DNA of 64,000 nucleotides from a virus: positions 1-64,000 of the IMG/VR virus record IMGVR_UViG_3300042554_001855. One strand, written 5' to 3'. A program made the position numbers and the translations under genes. The notes under the pieces were generated by a model, which ran no database searches, was not told the DNA's origin, and saw only the letters and a program-made list of their open reading frames with translations. Below, one piece after another: positions 21,965 through 32,024 of the stretch (positions are counted from its first letter, which is position 1; each line of letters starts with the position of its first letter).

Positions 21965-24900
21965 TTATCTTAACGCTAGAATGAGTGGGGTAACTTCTGC
22001 TTGAATTGCTCTACTAAAATCTCGACCTCTAATTGTTGATGTTGTTTGGTCAATTGTGATTCCTTCACCAATTTTAAAGTTTCCTGCCTGGTCAGTACTC
22101 GTAAATGGTATTCTTGCACCATTAATAGCTACGATTTCATTCTCAGGTATTGGAATTCCACCTTGGAATGGGTTCGCTCTATTTATGTTAACACCTGTAC
22201 CAATATATTCAAATGAGTGAGTACTTGTTAAAATTCTGCTAATTCTAAAAGTTTCAATTGAAGTGCCAGCACCAATACTGTAGGGAACAAACTGACTCAA
22301 AGTAATTGTTGTAATCCCACTAACTGGTATTGGTTCTGTTGCTTCGGCAACATCATAGAAAATTGGTTCACTAATTGCAGTTGCAATTGCTCCTCCTCCA
22401 CCACCAATTGTAATTACAATTTCTTGATTTGGTAGATAATTTCTACCACTGTTTGTAACATCAATTGAAGTTATTGTACCTGCAGCACTTACGTTTGCAC
22501 TACCTTCAGCAGTAATTCCTTCTGGACCAAGAGGCGAAGAAATCGTAATAGCTGGTGGAGAAGCTGGAGTGTATCCACTTCCTCCATTGAGAATACCAAT
22601 TCGAGAAAGTGTTCTTAATGGCGCAGTAATAATTCCAGTTGCAGGGGTATCGTTATAATCATCAAGATTAATCTTGAAGAAAATTGCTTGTCCATTATAT
22701 GGTCTTCTAGTATTTCCTAAGGTATCAGCAATACCAGCGACTACAAATTGGTCAGTATCTCCACCAATTGTTGATACTGTTGTAACTCCAACGAAATCTA
22801 ATGAACCGACACCATCCGCATAAAGTCCGTATATACCAAATGATGAGTTAGAGTTTGTAAGGTCACATGCACCGCCACTTGCTGCATAAATTGCAATCTT
22901 ACAGTTAATTGTAAAGATGGAAACCAACTGTGCATATCCATTATTAGTGATTGAAACTCCAATACCATTTTCATTATATTGCGTAAAGGAGTCACAAACC
23001 ATACACTTGAGGTCTTGTCCTGGATTATTGACTCCAGTAAATGCTGCACCAACATGCTTCCCATCAATCTTCATGCCAATACTATCGGTCATGAAGTTAG
23101 TGCAGTTACGGATATATGGGGACCTCCATCTTCCGCTTGGACCTTCGTTACATGGTCCTGGATCTAAGAATCCAGACCTTGCACTTGCAATACCTGCTGG
23201 TGGTGGGAATGCTACAGCAGCACCTCTAATTGTCAATGGAGCATTATCATCAAAAGGATCTGGAGCATAAGCAAAGTTGATGTTCTCAATTAAACATCCT
23301 CTTCTTACATAGAAAACATCATCATCATGTTGTGGATAGATGGTAACAAGACGTAAATCCTGCCCACTAACACTTACATCTGTTCTAAGACCAATAGGAT
23401 TGTTCTCAGCATAAACTCCAGAACGAATATAAATTGTATCTCCTGGGTTTGCTACTGCTGCTGCAGCACCAATGGTTAGTTTGGCATCACCCTCGGTTCT
23501 TCCGCTATTTTCATCATTACCATACTTCGAAACATATACAATATTCTTCGAATCTGCACCTCTAGGAGCCCAAAAGACTCTACCATTTGGATAAGTAACT
23601 TTTGGAGAAGCAGCAGGACCAACACCAATAATTGTTGTAACGATTCCAGCACAAACATTAATTGCAGAAACAACGTTTGCACACCCATCAGGATCACTAT
23701 TACTACCTCTTTGAGAATCTGGTAGAAGAGAGAAGTCCCTGATTTGTGGAAAAGGTATTGTATAAGAAAGGGTTCTTGTTGCTGGTAGTTGAGTATTTCC
23801 AATACCAGTTGTAACTATTCCAATAAATGATGTAATAGCAGATGCCTGACTTGCACAAGTTGGTGATATTGGATCTGGTAATACGGAACCATCAATATAC
23901 TGAGTAAATGTATTTCTTATGCCAGATATTTTGGTAACAACTTGATTTCTCATTACCTGAATAGCAACATCTCTTGCTTGTTGATAAGCATAGATTGATT
24001 GCTCTTGCTCACCTGCTAATAATCCTGCATTATCAATATAGTATTTGGTTGCGTCATAAACTCTTTCATTACCACCATATGACAAGTTATATGCAATAGC
24101 ATCTAAAATTAACTTGATATCATCAATGCAACTTTGATTACTATTTGGTATGCTAAACAGAGGATAATTATTTAAAACTCTATCAACTGCTTCTGCCGCA
24201 ATAAAATCTTTGTTTAAGAAAATCAAACGAGAAGCATCGGCATATGTTCCATTGATGGGCTCCATCTGATAAGATAGAGGATACAAGGAATTATTAATGA
24301 CATATCTAGAAATTTCCGCTGCTTTTTGAATTGCAGTAATAGATGCTTCTTTAATTGAATATCCATTCACATCAGTCCCAGTGATATGAATTAATGTATT
24401 GCCATTATAATATGATAATCCAGCACCAACCGATCTAGAATTACCACCTCTAGTAATGTCAAAACAAATGGACCTTAGAATATCTTTGATGTCATCTCGA
24501 CAAGAACTATAATTAGAAGTTGATAGTGAAAATGGGGGGTCTTTGTATGAAGTGCTTGTTATGAATCCAACTGCTTCTCCAGCAAGATACTCTAGATTCA
24601 AGCGAATCATATTCGCAGCATCAAAGAATCTAGCAGGAATAACTTGCCCTGTAGTTCCAACACCAACTTGTGTTAATACACTTCTGAAGACTCTGTATTC
24701 ATCAGTTGTATTTTCAGATGTGAATCCTACTTGATTATTTGCATCATATATTGCACCTTGATTGAAGTATATGTCTTTTCTAAAAAGATCGACATCGCGT
24801 GATGGATCTGCAGTTCCTATACCAATTGAACCGATTCCAGTTGTTGTAAATACTGTTCCACCAGCACCAACACCTAACGTTGTCTGTAAAGTTGTTGCAT

Positions 24901-26188
24901 CATCTACATTTAGTGTTGAATCAAACTGAACTGCATCAACAACATCTAAAGTAGATTGCAGATCTGTTGCACCTGTTACATCTAATGTGTCTAATAAATT
25001 AGTTGCACCAGTTACTTCTAAGGTATCAAACAATTCAACAGACTGAAGCACGTCCAATGTGCTGAGTAAAGTTGCTGCTGCACCAACTTGTAAAGTTCCA
25101 AATAAAGTTGTACCAGCACCAACAAATAAGAATTTTTGTATGGATACTCCAGCTCCAACAAAAACATTATTTTGGAACGTCGAGACTCCAATAACTCTAA
25201 AACTACCTGCCATCGTGGCAGCAGCACCAACGTATAATTGATTATCAATTTCTAAGTTTTCTTCTACAAGAACATTTTTTTCAAAAGTTACATCATCTTT
25301 AAATGTAACAATTTGTTCAAATGTTGCTACTCCAACTACACTTAATGGACTTAAGATAGTAGATCCAGAACCTATAACATCAAATCCATCATAAAATACA
25401 CTTCTTTCAAAGAAAGTAGAAACTCCAGATACAGTTAATCTACCATTTAATTTAGTATCACCAGTTACTTCTAATTGATTTTGTGGGTTGGTAAGACCTA
25501 TGCCAACATATGCTGAAGTATTAAGTCCAGCAGGTCTCTTTTCCCAAAAATCTTTAATAACAATATCAGCAATATTGGGGTTATCTACATTAACTTTACC
25601 CTCTACCAATTCAAAAAGACTTCCACCAGAATTAGTGATAAAGTTTAATCCACGGAATGATGATGGTCCAACTAGAACGCCTTCATTATAAACAAAGATA
25701 CCTTCAGTAAAAGATGGTTCAAATTCTACCCATTTAATTCCTTCAGCATCTTTTGATAAGAATCCACCAATAACACCAGGACTATTAGAAGCATCATAAA
25801 GATTTCCATCAATTCTAGCATTACCAATAATATCTAGATTTTGAGTTGGGGCTGTTGTGCCTATTCCAACCCAACCAGCATAGGGTCCATAAGTTACAAC
25901 ATTAAAAACATTATCTCCTGGATTATTTCCAATATAAAATTCTTCAGTAACTGTTAGAATTCCAACTTGAAGTTGTTCTAGTTCTTGTTGAATATCAACA
26001 GGACCAGCAAAAGTTGTTATGCCAGAGAAAAATGCATTTCCAGTAATTGAAATGTCACCGAAAGTTTCTGTTGCTCCTGCTTCAAAATCATAATAAATTT
26101 TGCCATAGACGTATAAGTCCTTATACATCTTGACATCTTCATTAAAGATAGATGGTTTTCCAATAATTGAAAAATCTTCTCCTTCCAT
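21965..26188 (-). CDS. Giant baseplate/fibre structural protein, 1407 aa
   Basis: N-terminal third: beta modules (VGIGTTAPTQNLDIIGNA) and a run of near-repeats of the type LDVxxAxxLxxTLxV (about residues 300-460). Middle: a helical, Tyr-rich region (about 510-800). C-terminal half: parallel beta-helix segment of pectate-lyase look (DTIYIRSGVYAENNP, IENINFAYAP, CDLTNSNSSFGIYGLYADG). Similar giant proteins follow the spike genes in cyanophages. It may be a fibre anchored at the baseplate rim. The beta-helix hints at polysaccharide contact; no catalytic residues can be assigned. Confidence 0.7.
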   Translation of the reverse strand: MEGEDFSIIGKPSIFNEDVKMYKDLYVYGKIYYDFEAGATETFGDISITGNAFFSGITTFAGPVDIQQELEQLQVGILTVTEEFYIGNNPGDNVFNVVTYGPYAGWVGIGTTAPTQNLDIIGNARIDGNLYDASNSPGVIGGFLSKDAEGIKWVEFEPSFTEGIFVYNEGVLVGPSSFRGLNFITNSGGSLFELVEGKVNVDNPNIADIVIKDFWEKRPAGLNTSAYVGIGLTNPQNQLEVTGDTKLNGRLTVSGVSTFFERSVFYDGFDVIGSGSTILSPLSVVGVATFEQIVTFKDDVTFEKNVLVEENLEIDNQLYVGAAATMAGSFRVIGVSTFQNNVFVGAGVSIQKFLFVGAGTTLFGTLQVGAAATLLSTLDVLQSVELFDTLEVTGATNLLDTLDVTGATDLQSTLDVVDAVQFDSTLNVDDATTLQTTLGVGAGGTVFTTTGIGSIGIGTADPSRDVDLFRKDIYFNQGAIYDANNQVGFTSENTTDEYRVFRSVLTQVGVGTTGQVIPARFFDAANMIRLNLEYLAGEAVGFITSTSYKDPPFSLSTSNYSSCRDDIKDILRSICFDITRGGNSRSVGAGLSYYNGNTLIHITGTDVNGYSIKEASITAIQKAAEISRYVINNSLYPLSYQMEPINGTYADASRLIFLNKDFIAAEAVDRVLNNYPLFSIPNSNQSCIDDIKLILDAIAYNLSYGGNERVYDATKYYIDNAGLLAGEQEQSIYAYQQARDVAIQVMRNQVVTKISGIRNTFTQYIDGSVLPDPISPTCASQASAITSFIGIVTTGIGNTQLPATRTLSYTIPFPQIRDFSLLPDSQRGSNSDPDGCANVVSAINVCAGIVTTIIGVGPAASPKVTYPNGRVFWAPRGADSKNIVYVSKYGNDENSGRTEGDAKLTIGAAAAVANPGDTIYIRSGVYAENNPIGLRTDVSVSGQDLRLVTIYPQHDDDVFYVRRGCLIENINFAYAPDPFDDNAPLTIRGAAVAFPPPAGIASARSGFLDPGPCNEGPSGRWRSPYIRNCTNFMTDSIGMKIDGKHVGAAFTGVNNPGQDLKCMVCDSFTQYNENGIGVSITNNGYAQLVSIFTINCKIAIYAASGGACDLTNSNSSFGIYGLYADGVGSLDFVGVTTVSTIGGDTDQFVVAGIADTLGNTRRPYNGQAIFFKINLDDYNDTPATGIITAPLRTLSRIGILNGGSGYTPASPPAITISSPLGPEGITAEGSANVSAAGTITSIDVTNSGRNYLPNQEIVITIGGGGGAIATAISEPIFYDVAEATEPIPVSGITTITLSQFVPYSIGAGTSIETFRISRILTSTHSFEYIGTGVNINRANPFQGGIPIPENEIVAINGARIPFTSTDQAGNFKIGEGITIDQTTSTIRGRDFSRAIQAEVTPLILALR

Positions 26189-26198
26189 CTACTTTACC

Positions 26199-26795
26199 TC
26201 AATTTCCATTGAAAGAGTCTTTTGCAGCATTAAAAAGAAATACTGCTGCCCCACCAAGAATTCCTGCTAAAACATCTGCCCCAACGAAACTACCAGCGAA
26301 GACTTGATTACAAAAATCAATTTTCAATCCTTCAGCAAGATTTCCCTGTTTTGCATTCAGATTAACTTCATTACCATCAAGCAGTGTTTGACCACCAACT
26401 GATTTTAGTGTTAGGTTTCTTCCCGCTTTAATGTCAATATCTTCGGTTGCTTCAAGAGTTATATTTGTTGCTTTAATTCTTACCGCACCATTTCCATCTG
26501 CTTGAATTACAACTTCACCAGTTTTAGATGCAATTAAAACGTCTTGACCTTTAGAACTTTCATTACCATCTCCACCAACTATTTCAATCGTTCTATCATT
26601 ATAAATTGAAAACGTGCCATCCTGTGCAAGGGAAATAGAAGACTTATCTTTATTATCTGTTGTAGAGTAAATTAGATAACTTAAATTTCCCTTATTTCCC
26701 ATTCTAGGATTGTTTGCGTCAATCCTAAACTTTGGTCCAAGACTAATGTGTCTTCTTGCTTCCCAGTTACACTTTTGGGCGGGTCTTTCTGCCAT
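26199..26795 (-). CDS. gp5-type beta-helix spike (separate gene)
   Basis: 198 aa with a run of short strands typical of the VgrG/gp5 C-terminal beta-prism (GEVVIQADGNGAVRIKATN, EDIDIKAGRNLTLKS). In T4 this needle is the C-terminal part of gp5; here it is its own gene directly after the OB-fold gp5-like gene (1-base gap). A hydrophobic Gly/Ala end (ADVLAGILGGAAVFLF) could touch membrane. It should pierce the host outer membrane when the sheath contracts. Confidence 0.7.
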   Translation of the reverse strand: MAERPAQKCNWEARRHISLGPKFRIDANNPRMGNKGNLSYLIYSTTDNKDKSSISLAQDGTFSIYNDRTIEIVGGDGNESSKGQDVLIASKTGEVVIQADGNGAVRIKATNITLEATEDIDIKAGRNLTLKSVGGQTLLDGNEVNLNAKQGNLAEGLKIDFCNQVFAGSFVGADVLAGILGGAAVFLFNAAKDSFNGN

Positions 26796-26796
26796 G

Positions 26797-28776
26797 TTAT
26801 TTCGTAATACAATCTATTTGCTGTTTAACTTCATCTTGATATTCAGGAATGCCCAGGATTGGTCGTATTAATGCTCCCGATCCTGTATCACTAATAACTC
26901 TTATAATTGGTAAGTCGGTAGTTATATTGGTATTTATCGGAGTAGCCTGAACAATTCCTCCCTTATCAATTACTAGATCATATTCTGTGCCGAAATTATC
27001 AGTTGCTATATCACCAACTCGATATCCAGTTCCAGGATTATCAATAACTGTATTAGTTACTGCATAATTTGCAATATCACCAACAGGATAATTTTCACCC
27101 TCAGATACAAGATAAATGGCACTCACTTCTCCAGCATCATTAATTAATGCTCTAGCAACTGCACCATATCCCTGATTACAATTATCTTGAATGGTAACAA
27201 ATGGTGGGAATTGATATCCCGATCCAGGATTAGTGATTTGCACTCCAATGCAACTTCCAGTTGCTTCTGCGCCAAGTCCAACAATTGTTCCCATAAGTGG
27301 CGTAGCTGCTGCGCCAGTCCCACCACCACCAAAAATATTGATAGTAGGAGCACCACAAACTAATGGCGGTCCAGTATAACAACCACCCAAAGCACTCAAT
27401 GGATTACTTACAGCGTCAATAACTTGACCTGTAGTTGATTTAAAGATATCATAAGCATCTGTGAAACTACCTGTCATATCTTGCAAGGTAGAATTGGCAG
27501 TGTTCATAATATTAGAAATCTGAGTAAATGGATCTGCCCCAGACATCATTGGACCACCACCAATCACATATGTTGTTGCAAGATTTGTACATTTGTCTTT
27601 ATTTTGATTACATCCAAAAATAGAACCAATACCTTTAATTGCATCAATTGAACTTCGAATTAAATTGGCAATATTAAGACCTGCAGTTAAAATCTTAGCA
27701 ACTCCACCAATGGCAGCACTTAGTGCATCAGCAATGCCATCAACAATATTATTCAAAAGTGCTCCAACAAATTGATTAGCAGCACAAGAAACAAAGTTTT
27801 TAATATTATCTACTGCAGAATTAACCATCTGCTCAATAACACCCTTCAATCCTTCAATTACTTTTCCAACAACACACCCTAGTGCTTTTTGGAATGCTTT
27901 CACTGGTTTTACCATTGCAGTCTGAGCTGCAACCCCACCCAAGTGAGCTGCTACGGGGTTGCCAGTTATCGCTAAAATTTTTCCAAATACATCTTTATAT
28001 AAAAAGTCTAAACCAGCCTTCATCAATTTGACCATCTCATCACCCAACCATTTGACCGCATTGCCAATCATTTCGTTGCAGTCTTTTAGAATTCCATTAA
28101 TTGCCTCTTTGATTTTTGCTTTTTTCTTCTGTATATTATTCTGTAACTTTCTAATCTTTTTAAGTAGGTTTTCAATTCTGGCAGTTATTTTATCCACTGT
28201 AGTATTCTTACAGGGATTTGCCATAACAATTTTGTCACCAATAACAGAACTTACTGAAACATCTCCAGTTGAAGAAGATGTATCATCTGTTCTAGCAACA
28301 GGAGAAACTTGAGATTTAGGATTGCCAGATTCATTTGATTCATTCGGAACAAGAGTTCCATCTGGTTTAGGAATATTCTCAGTATATCCCGTGAATGGTT
28401 GAAATGGTCCTTTATAATCTTTGCTTACTACGTCCGATGTTTTACCAAATGTTGCTAATATGACGGGGATTTGTGCATTATCACCATCCATAAAGAACCC
28501 GAAAACCACATCACTAGGTTGAAGTGCAACATCTGTAGATTGATTTGCTGCGCCACTTCCAGACGTGGTTGGTATCAGAACTTGAGCCCATGGAAGGTCT
28601 TCATTTTTTAATTCAGATTCATAGAATGGATGATACCCCATAATACGAACACGGTATCTATTACCCCAACCTTCAGCACCTTGTCTATGATAAGGAGCAG
28701 GGGGAATCTGACCAATCCACCAACGGAATCCGTCTCTACCTAGAAAATTACTTTTAAGTAATGATTCATCTATCAT
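26797..28776 (-). CDS. 5: gp5-like baseplate hub/spike protein without lysozyme
   Basis: 659 aa. The N-terminus (FRWWIGQIPPAPY, NRYRVRIMGYHP, VLIPTTSGSG, DVVFGFFMDGDNAQIPVILA) matches the OB-fold of T4 gp5/VgrG. T4 gp5 next has a lysozyme domain; here residues about 190-260 are instead a Lys/Asn-rich coiled coil (KITARIENLLKKIRKLQNN) and about 260-420 a hydrophobic Ala/Gly/Val helical part. The C-terminus (about 470-659) has strands with GSGYQFPPFVTIQD-type repeats. It overlaps gp27 by 4 bases. Role: central spike base on the gp27 trimer. Confidence 0.75.
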   Translation of the reverse strand: MIDESLLKSNFLGRDGFRWWIGQIPPAPYHRQGAEGWGNRYRVRIMGYHPFYESELKNEDLPWAQVLIPTTSGSGAANQSTDVALQPSDVVFGFFMDGDNAQIPVILATFGKTSDVVSKDYKGPFQPFTGYTENIPKPDGTLVPNESNESGNPKSQVSPVARTDDTSSSTGDVSVSSVIGDKIVMANPCKNTTVDKITARIENLLKKIRKLQNNIQKKKAKIKEAINGILKDCNEMIGNAVKWLGDEMVKLMKAGLDFLYKDVFGKILAITGNPVAAHLGGVAAQTAMVKPVKAFQKALGCVVGKVIEGLKGVIEQMVNSAVDNIKNFVSCAANQFVGALLNNIVDGIADALSAAIGGVAKILTAGLNIANLIRSSIDAIKGIGSIFGCNQNKDKCTNLATTYVIGGGPMMSGADPFTQISNIMNTANSTLQDMTGSFTDAYDIFKSTTGQVIDAVSNPLSALGGCYTGPPLVCGAPTINIFGGGGTGAAATPLMGTIVGLGAEATGSCIGVQITNPGSGYQFPPFVTIQDNCNQGYGAVARALINDAGEVSAIYLVSEGENYPVGDIANYAVTNTVIDNPGTGYRVGDIATDNFGTEYDLVIDKGGIVQATPINTNITTDLPIIRVISDTGSGALIRPILGIPEYQDEVKQQIDCITK

Positions 28777-30143
28777 GACTTATTAGCCTCTGGATTTATA
28801 CCAAATGTATCTCTAACTAATTTCATAGAAGTATAAGATGATTCTGTATCAAAGTGATGACACAGTTCTTTAATCATATATAGACCGCTTGTTTCCTCGT
28901 CCAATTCGTTTCCATCTTGAGAAGATATCTTTGGAAAATTGCATTTAATGACATCCCCTGCACTTAGATTTGTATTCAGAGGAACAACCATACTTAAAGT
29001 TTGAGTGAAAAGTATATTATACCTCATAATAGACTGAGATTGATACTTTTCTGGACTTGCATTCACTTCTTTAGATGGTTCTTTATTCAGAGTACCAACA
29101 TCAAGACACATTGTGAAGATTCTAGTTGGAGTTTCACCAAGATCTTTTGAACTACCAGAAGTTATTTTAGGAAGTTTTATTTTTTCGCCAAGATTACTTG
29201 TCTTATTAACATAGTCATTTAACTTAAATAATCCCTTTTGGGGATTTGTAAATTCAAACGTTAATGGATTAAAAAATATTCTGTAACTTGAATATGTGCC
29301 TAACTTAAGTTTCTCAATTAAGTTTTGATTCTTCTCTGTAGTATATTTCAAGATTTTAAAGTCGTTCTTTACAGCGTCACCCTTTTCATCATATGTTTCA
29401 ATGCTTTGACTATAAAGATAAACTGCTTTTGGTTTTTGTTTAATCAAATTATCAATTGACCTGAAATTAAAACCATCCTTGGTTTGATAGAATACAAATC
29501 CAGCGGTAGCATCACCTGAAGTAGCAGGAACACCTTTTGATGCTAGCCAGATTAAGACAGTAAATGGCTTACGCATATTACCAATAAATCCATACTTATT
29601 TGTTGTCCTCTCTATTGAATCATTAGTAAATTTGTCAGTCTTAAGGATATTTTTAAGAATTTGTTTTACAGAAGTATCAATACTATTGTCTGGGGCAAAC
29701 TTTTTTCCTACTCTTACTGTTTCATTTGTGATTGCTTCTCTTGAAGTAAGATGTAAAGTAAAAGCTTCTCTTTGAGATTCTGCAATCACATCAGTAATAC
29801 TTGAGACATACAAGTAATCTTTTGATGACTTGGAAAAATCAATGGCAATATTAGACTCGGTGTTAGGAGAAATTTTCAATCTAAGTCTCTCCCCACCCCT
29901 AAGAGGAAGACCATTATAAACAGACTGGGGATTCTTATCTGTGCTCCCATCAGGGTTAGCAGAAGGTATGCTATCACCAGTATTAATCATCTTCAAAGTC
30001 GCAGTGATTGTTGGCGAAAAGATATCTTCATAATAGTCAAAAGAAACTATTGAAGGCGTGATATCAACTGTTCTTTGCTGATCATTTGATTCTAGAATTG
30101 CTTCTTCAAACTTGGATGGGGATTGTGCTACTACTTGTGCCAT
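28773..30143 (-). CDS. 27: gp27-like baseplate hub protein
   Basis: 456 aa, located next to gp5 as in T4. N-terminal beta domain (TVDITPSIVSFDYYEDIFSP, ATLKMINTG) fits the tube-like fold of gp27; the C-terminus has a second tube-like domain (LSAGDVIKCNFPKIS, SGLYMIKELCHHFD). gp27 trimers adapt the threefold spike to the sixfold tail tube. It starts by sharing a base with the upstream stop. Assignment rests on order and overall pattern. Confidence 0.7.
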   Translation of the reverse strand: MAQVVAQSPSKFEEAILESNDQQRTVDITPSIVSFDYYEDIFSPTITATLKMINTGDSIPSANPDGSTDKNPQSVYNGLPLRGGERLRLKISPNTESNIAIDFSKSSKDYLYVSSITDVIAESQREAFTLHLTSREAITNETVRVGKKFAPDNSIDTSVKQILKNILKTDKFTNDSIERTTNKYGFIGNMRKPFTVLIWLASKGVPATSGDATAGFVFYQTKDGFNFRSIDNLIKQKPKAVYLYSQSIETYDEKGDAVKNDFKILKYTTEKNQNLIEKLKLGTYSSYRIFFNPLTFEFTNPQKGLFKLNDYVNKTSNLGEKIKLPKITSGSSKDLGETPTRIFTMCLDVGTLNKEPSKEVNASPEKYQSQSIMRYNILFTQTLSMVVPLNTNLSAGDVIKCNFPKISSQDGNELDEETSGLYMIKELCHHFDTESSYTSMKLVRDTFGINPEANKS

Positions 30144-32023
30144 TATAGATACGCTAAATCAGTTAAGAACTTTTGTTTGATAAAATTATTTAACACACTT
30201 GATGGTGGGCTTTGTGTGGTTTGTGATTCTTGTTCAAGAGAACGAGATCCAAACGATGCAGCGGCAGAATTCAATAATTGTGCTAATCCACTCAAATCCA
30301 TTTGTGGTCGTGTATCAACCACGCTTACAACATCTGGAGACATACTTGGTGTAATTCCAGATGCAACATCCATTGATGGAACACCAGATACAGAACTTGC
30401 TGTTGAACCTGCTGCACCATGAGAAACAGTAACTCCCCCCGTTCCAATAATTTCTGCTTCTCTACCATATCCACCACGATAATACACTGCACCAACTGCA
30501 AAAGGAAACTTAGTTGCCGATCCTACTTGAGATGGGAATGTTTGTTTTACTTTAGAATTGATTTCTTGCATATCAACAGCGGCACTACTTCTTCCACCAT
30601 GGGCTCTCTGCTCTGCAGCAATTAATCTTCTGATATTATCATCACTACCAGATGCATATTGTTTTATATTTCCATAAAATACAGTTGAACCTCTTGCAAG
30701 CATTGCTTTTGTTGCATGGAAAGCAACTTCACGAATACTTGCAAGTTGCTCTGCCGTTGGATTTGCTCCTTTATAATCTAAGTGGAAGTGAGTCGCATAA
30801 CTAGCCTCCCCTCTACCAGATCCACCCTGAATAAATCCCCCTGGTCCAACTTGTGGTATTAAACTCATTGTTCCAGTTGATACTGCAGGTGCTTGTTGTA
30901 GATTTGCAGATTGCTGCCCAGATGCATATGCTGCTGGAGATACATTTGCTGCTTTTTGTGCTTCTGGTAAAAATGACCTATATTTTCCAGACTTATAAAC
31001 ACTCCAAGGATTAAAATTAGAACCACCAGACAGAATGAATGCTGCCCTTGCATTAGTTAGAGGGTCTTTTAATTGCTCATAGGATGTTATTCCAAATTTT
31101 TTCAATCTTTCTGGGCCAAGGGACCCAATCATATTAATTTGCCATAAACCATAAGATAAGTCACGAGTCCTTGGATTGTCATTTACTACACCAGATCTTC
31201 CACCAGACTCTGCTTTTGCAACTGCTGCTGCAGTAACTGCATTTTGTTGACTAAATCCAGCTTGTTTTGCAACAGCAACTAATTGTTCAGTGGATAATGT
31301 TTCTCCAGCTCCTGGAAATTGAGATTCGCGTTCTGAGAATTGAGATTCTCCCTGAGTGCCCAATGGTGGTGCATTTTGACCACTTGCAATCCCTTCATTG
31401 AGAGATGTTGTCATCAATCTCAATGCGTCATCGATTGATGATGACATATCAGATAGATTTTGATTGAGTTGTCCAAATGTATCTTTTACTCTATTCGATG
31501 TGTCAAAGAAATCAAATGACATAATGTTTTGGGCAACGGCACCAAGAAGATTGAACATATTACCAACAAATCCAATTGCACCCATAAAAAACTGTTTAAT
31601 AATTGCCACTCCCTTATAAATTCTGGCAACAAATTCTTTTGCCATTCCAATCCAAGTTGGTAAGTTTCTTAGTAACCATCCCACTCCCAAATATGCAATC
31701 GCAGATAAAATCCTTCCCAAAAATCCTTTACCACTGTTGAGGATAGATTTCTCAGTAGCAAATCCTGGAGAAAGGATAGAACCTAGACTTGATGCTTCAA
31801 GTTGATCTTCTGCTTCTTTCTTTCTTAAATTATCCTGTCTTTTTTGAAAGAGACCTTTACTTCTGAATACTGCTTCACTTTTTATCTTAGTTCTATTTAA
31901 AATAACTCTTTTAGTATCACTAATTACTGTTCTTGTATTAGAAAGACTTCTTCTCATGTTTATAAACGTGGAAGAAATCTTATTGATTGAACTAGTTCCA
32001 GCAGATAAACTTAAAACTGCCAT
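30143..32023 (-). CDS. Tape-measure/hub protein with lytic transglycosylase domain
   Basis: 626 aa. Residues 1-75: basic coiled coil (TRTVISDTKRVILNRTKIK). About 95-180: hydrophobic helices (LSAIAYLGVGWLLRNLP, FFMGAIGFVGNMF), as in tape-measure proteins that insert into the host membrane. About 245-360: a soluble lytic transglycosylase-like domain with catalytic Glu in AKAESGG (about 272) and YGLWQINM. C-terminal part has THFHLDY and AHGGRSSAAVDM, perhaps a second peptidoglycan-active module. Position (after gp26, before gp27) is that of T4 gp29. It likely supplies the murein-degrading activity that gp5 lacks here. Confidence 0.7.
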   Translation of the reverse strand: MAVLSLSAGTSSINKISSTFINMRRSLSNTRTVISDTKRVILNRTKIKSEAVFRSKGLFQKRQDNLRKKEAEDQLEASSLGSILSPGFATEKSILNSGKGFLGRILSAIAYLGVGWLLRNLPTWIGMAKEFVARIYKGVAIIKQFFMGAIGFVGNMFNLLGAVAQNIMSFDFFDTSNRVKDTFGQLNQNLSDMSSSIDDALRLMTTSLNEGIASGQNAPPLGTQGESQFSERESQFPGAGETLSTEQLVAVAKQAGFSQQNAVTAAAVAKAESGGRSGVVNDNPRTRDLSYGLWQINMIGSLGPERLKKFGITSYEQLKDPLTNARAAFILSGGSNFNPWSVYKSGKYRSFLPEAQKAANVSPAAYASGQQSANLQQAPAVSTGTMSLIPQVGPGGFIQGGSGRGEASYATHFHLDYKGANPTAEQLASIREVAFHATKAMLARGSTVFYGNIKQYASGSDDNIRRLIAAEQRAHGGRSSAAVDMQEINSKVKQTFPSQVGSATKFPFAVGAVYYRGGYGREAEIIGTGGVTVSHGAAGSTASSVSGVPSMDVASGITPSMSPDVVSVVDTRPQMDLSGLAQLLNSAAASFGSRSLEQESQTTQSPPSSVLNNFIKQKFLTDLAYL

Positions 32024-32024
32024 C

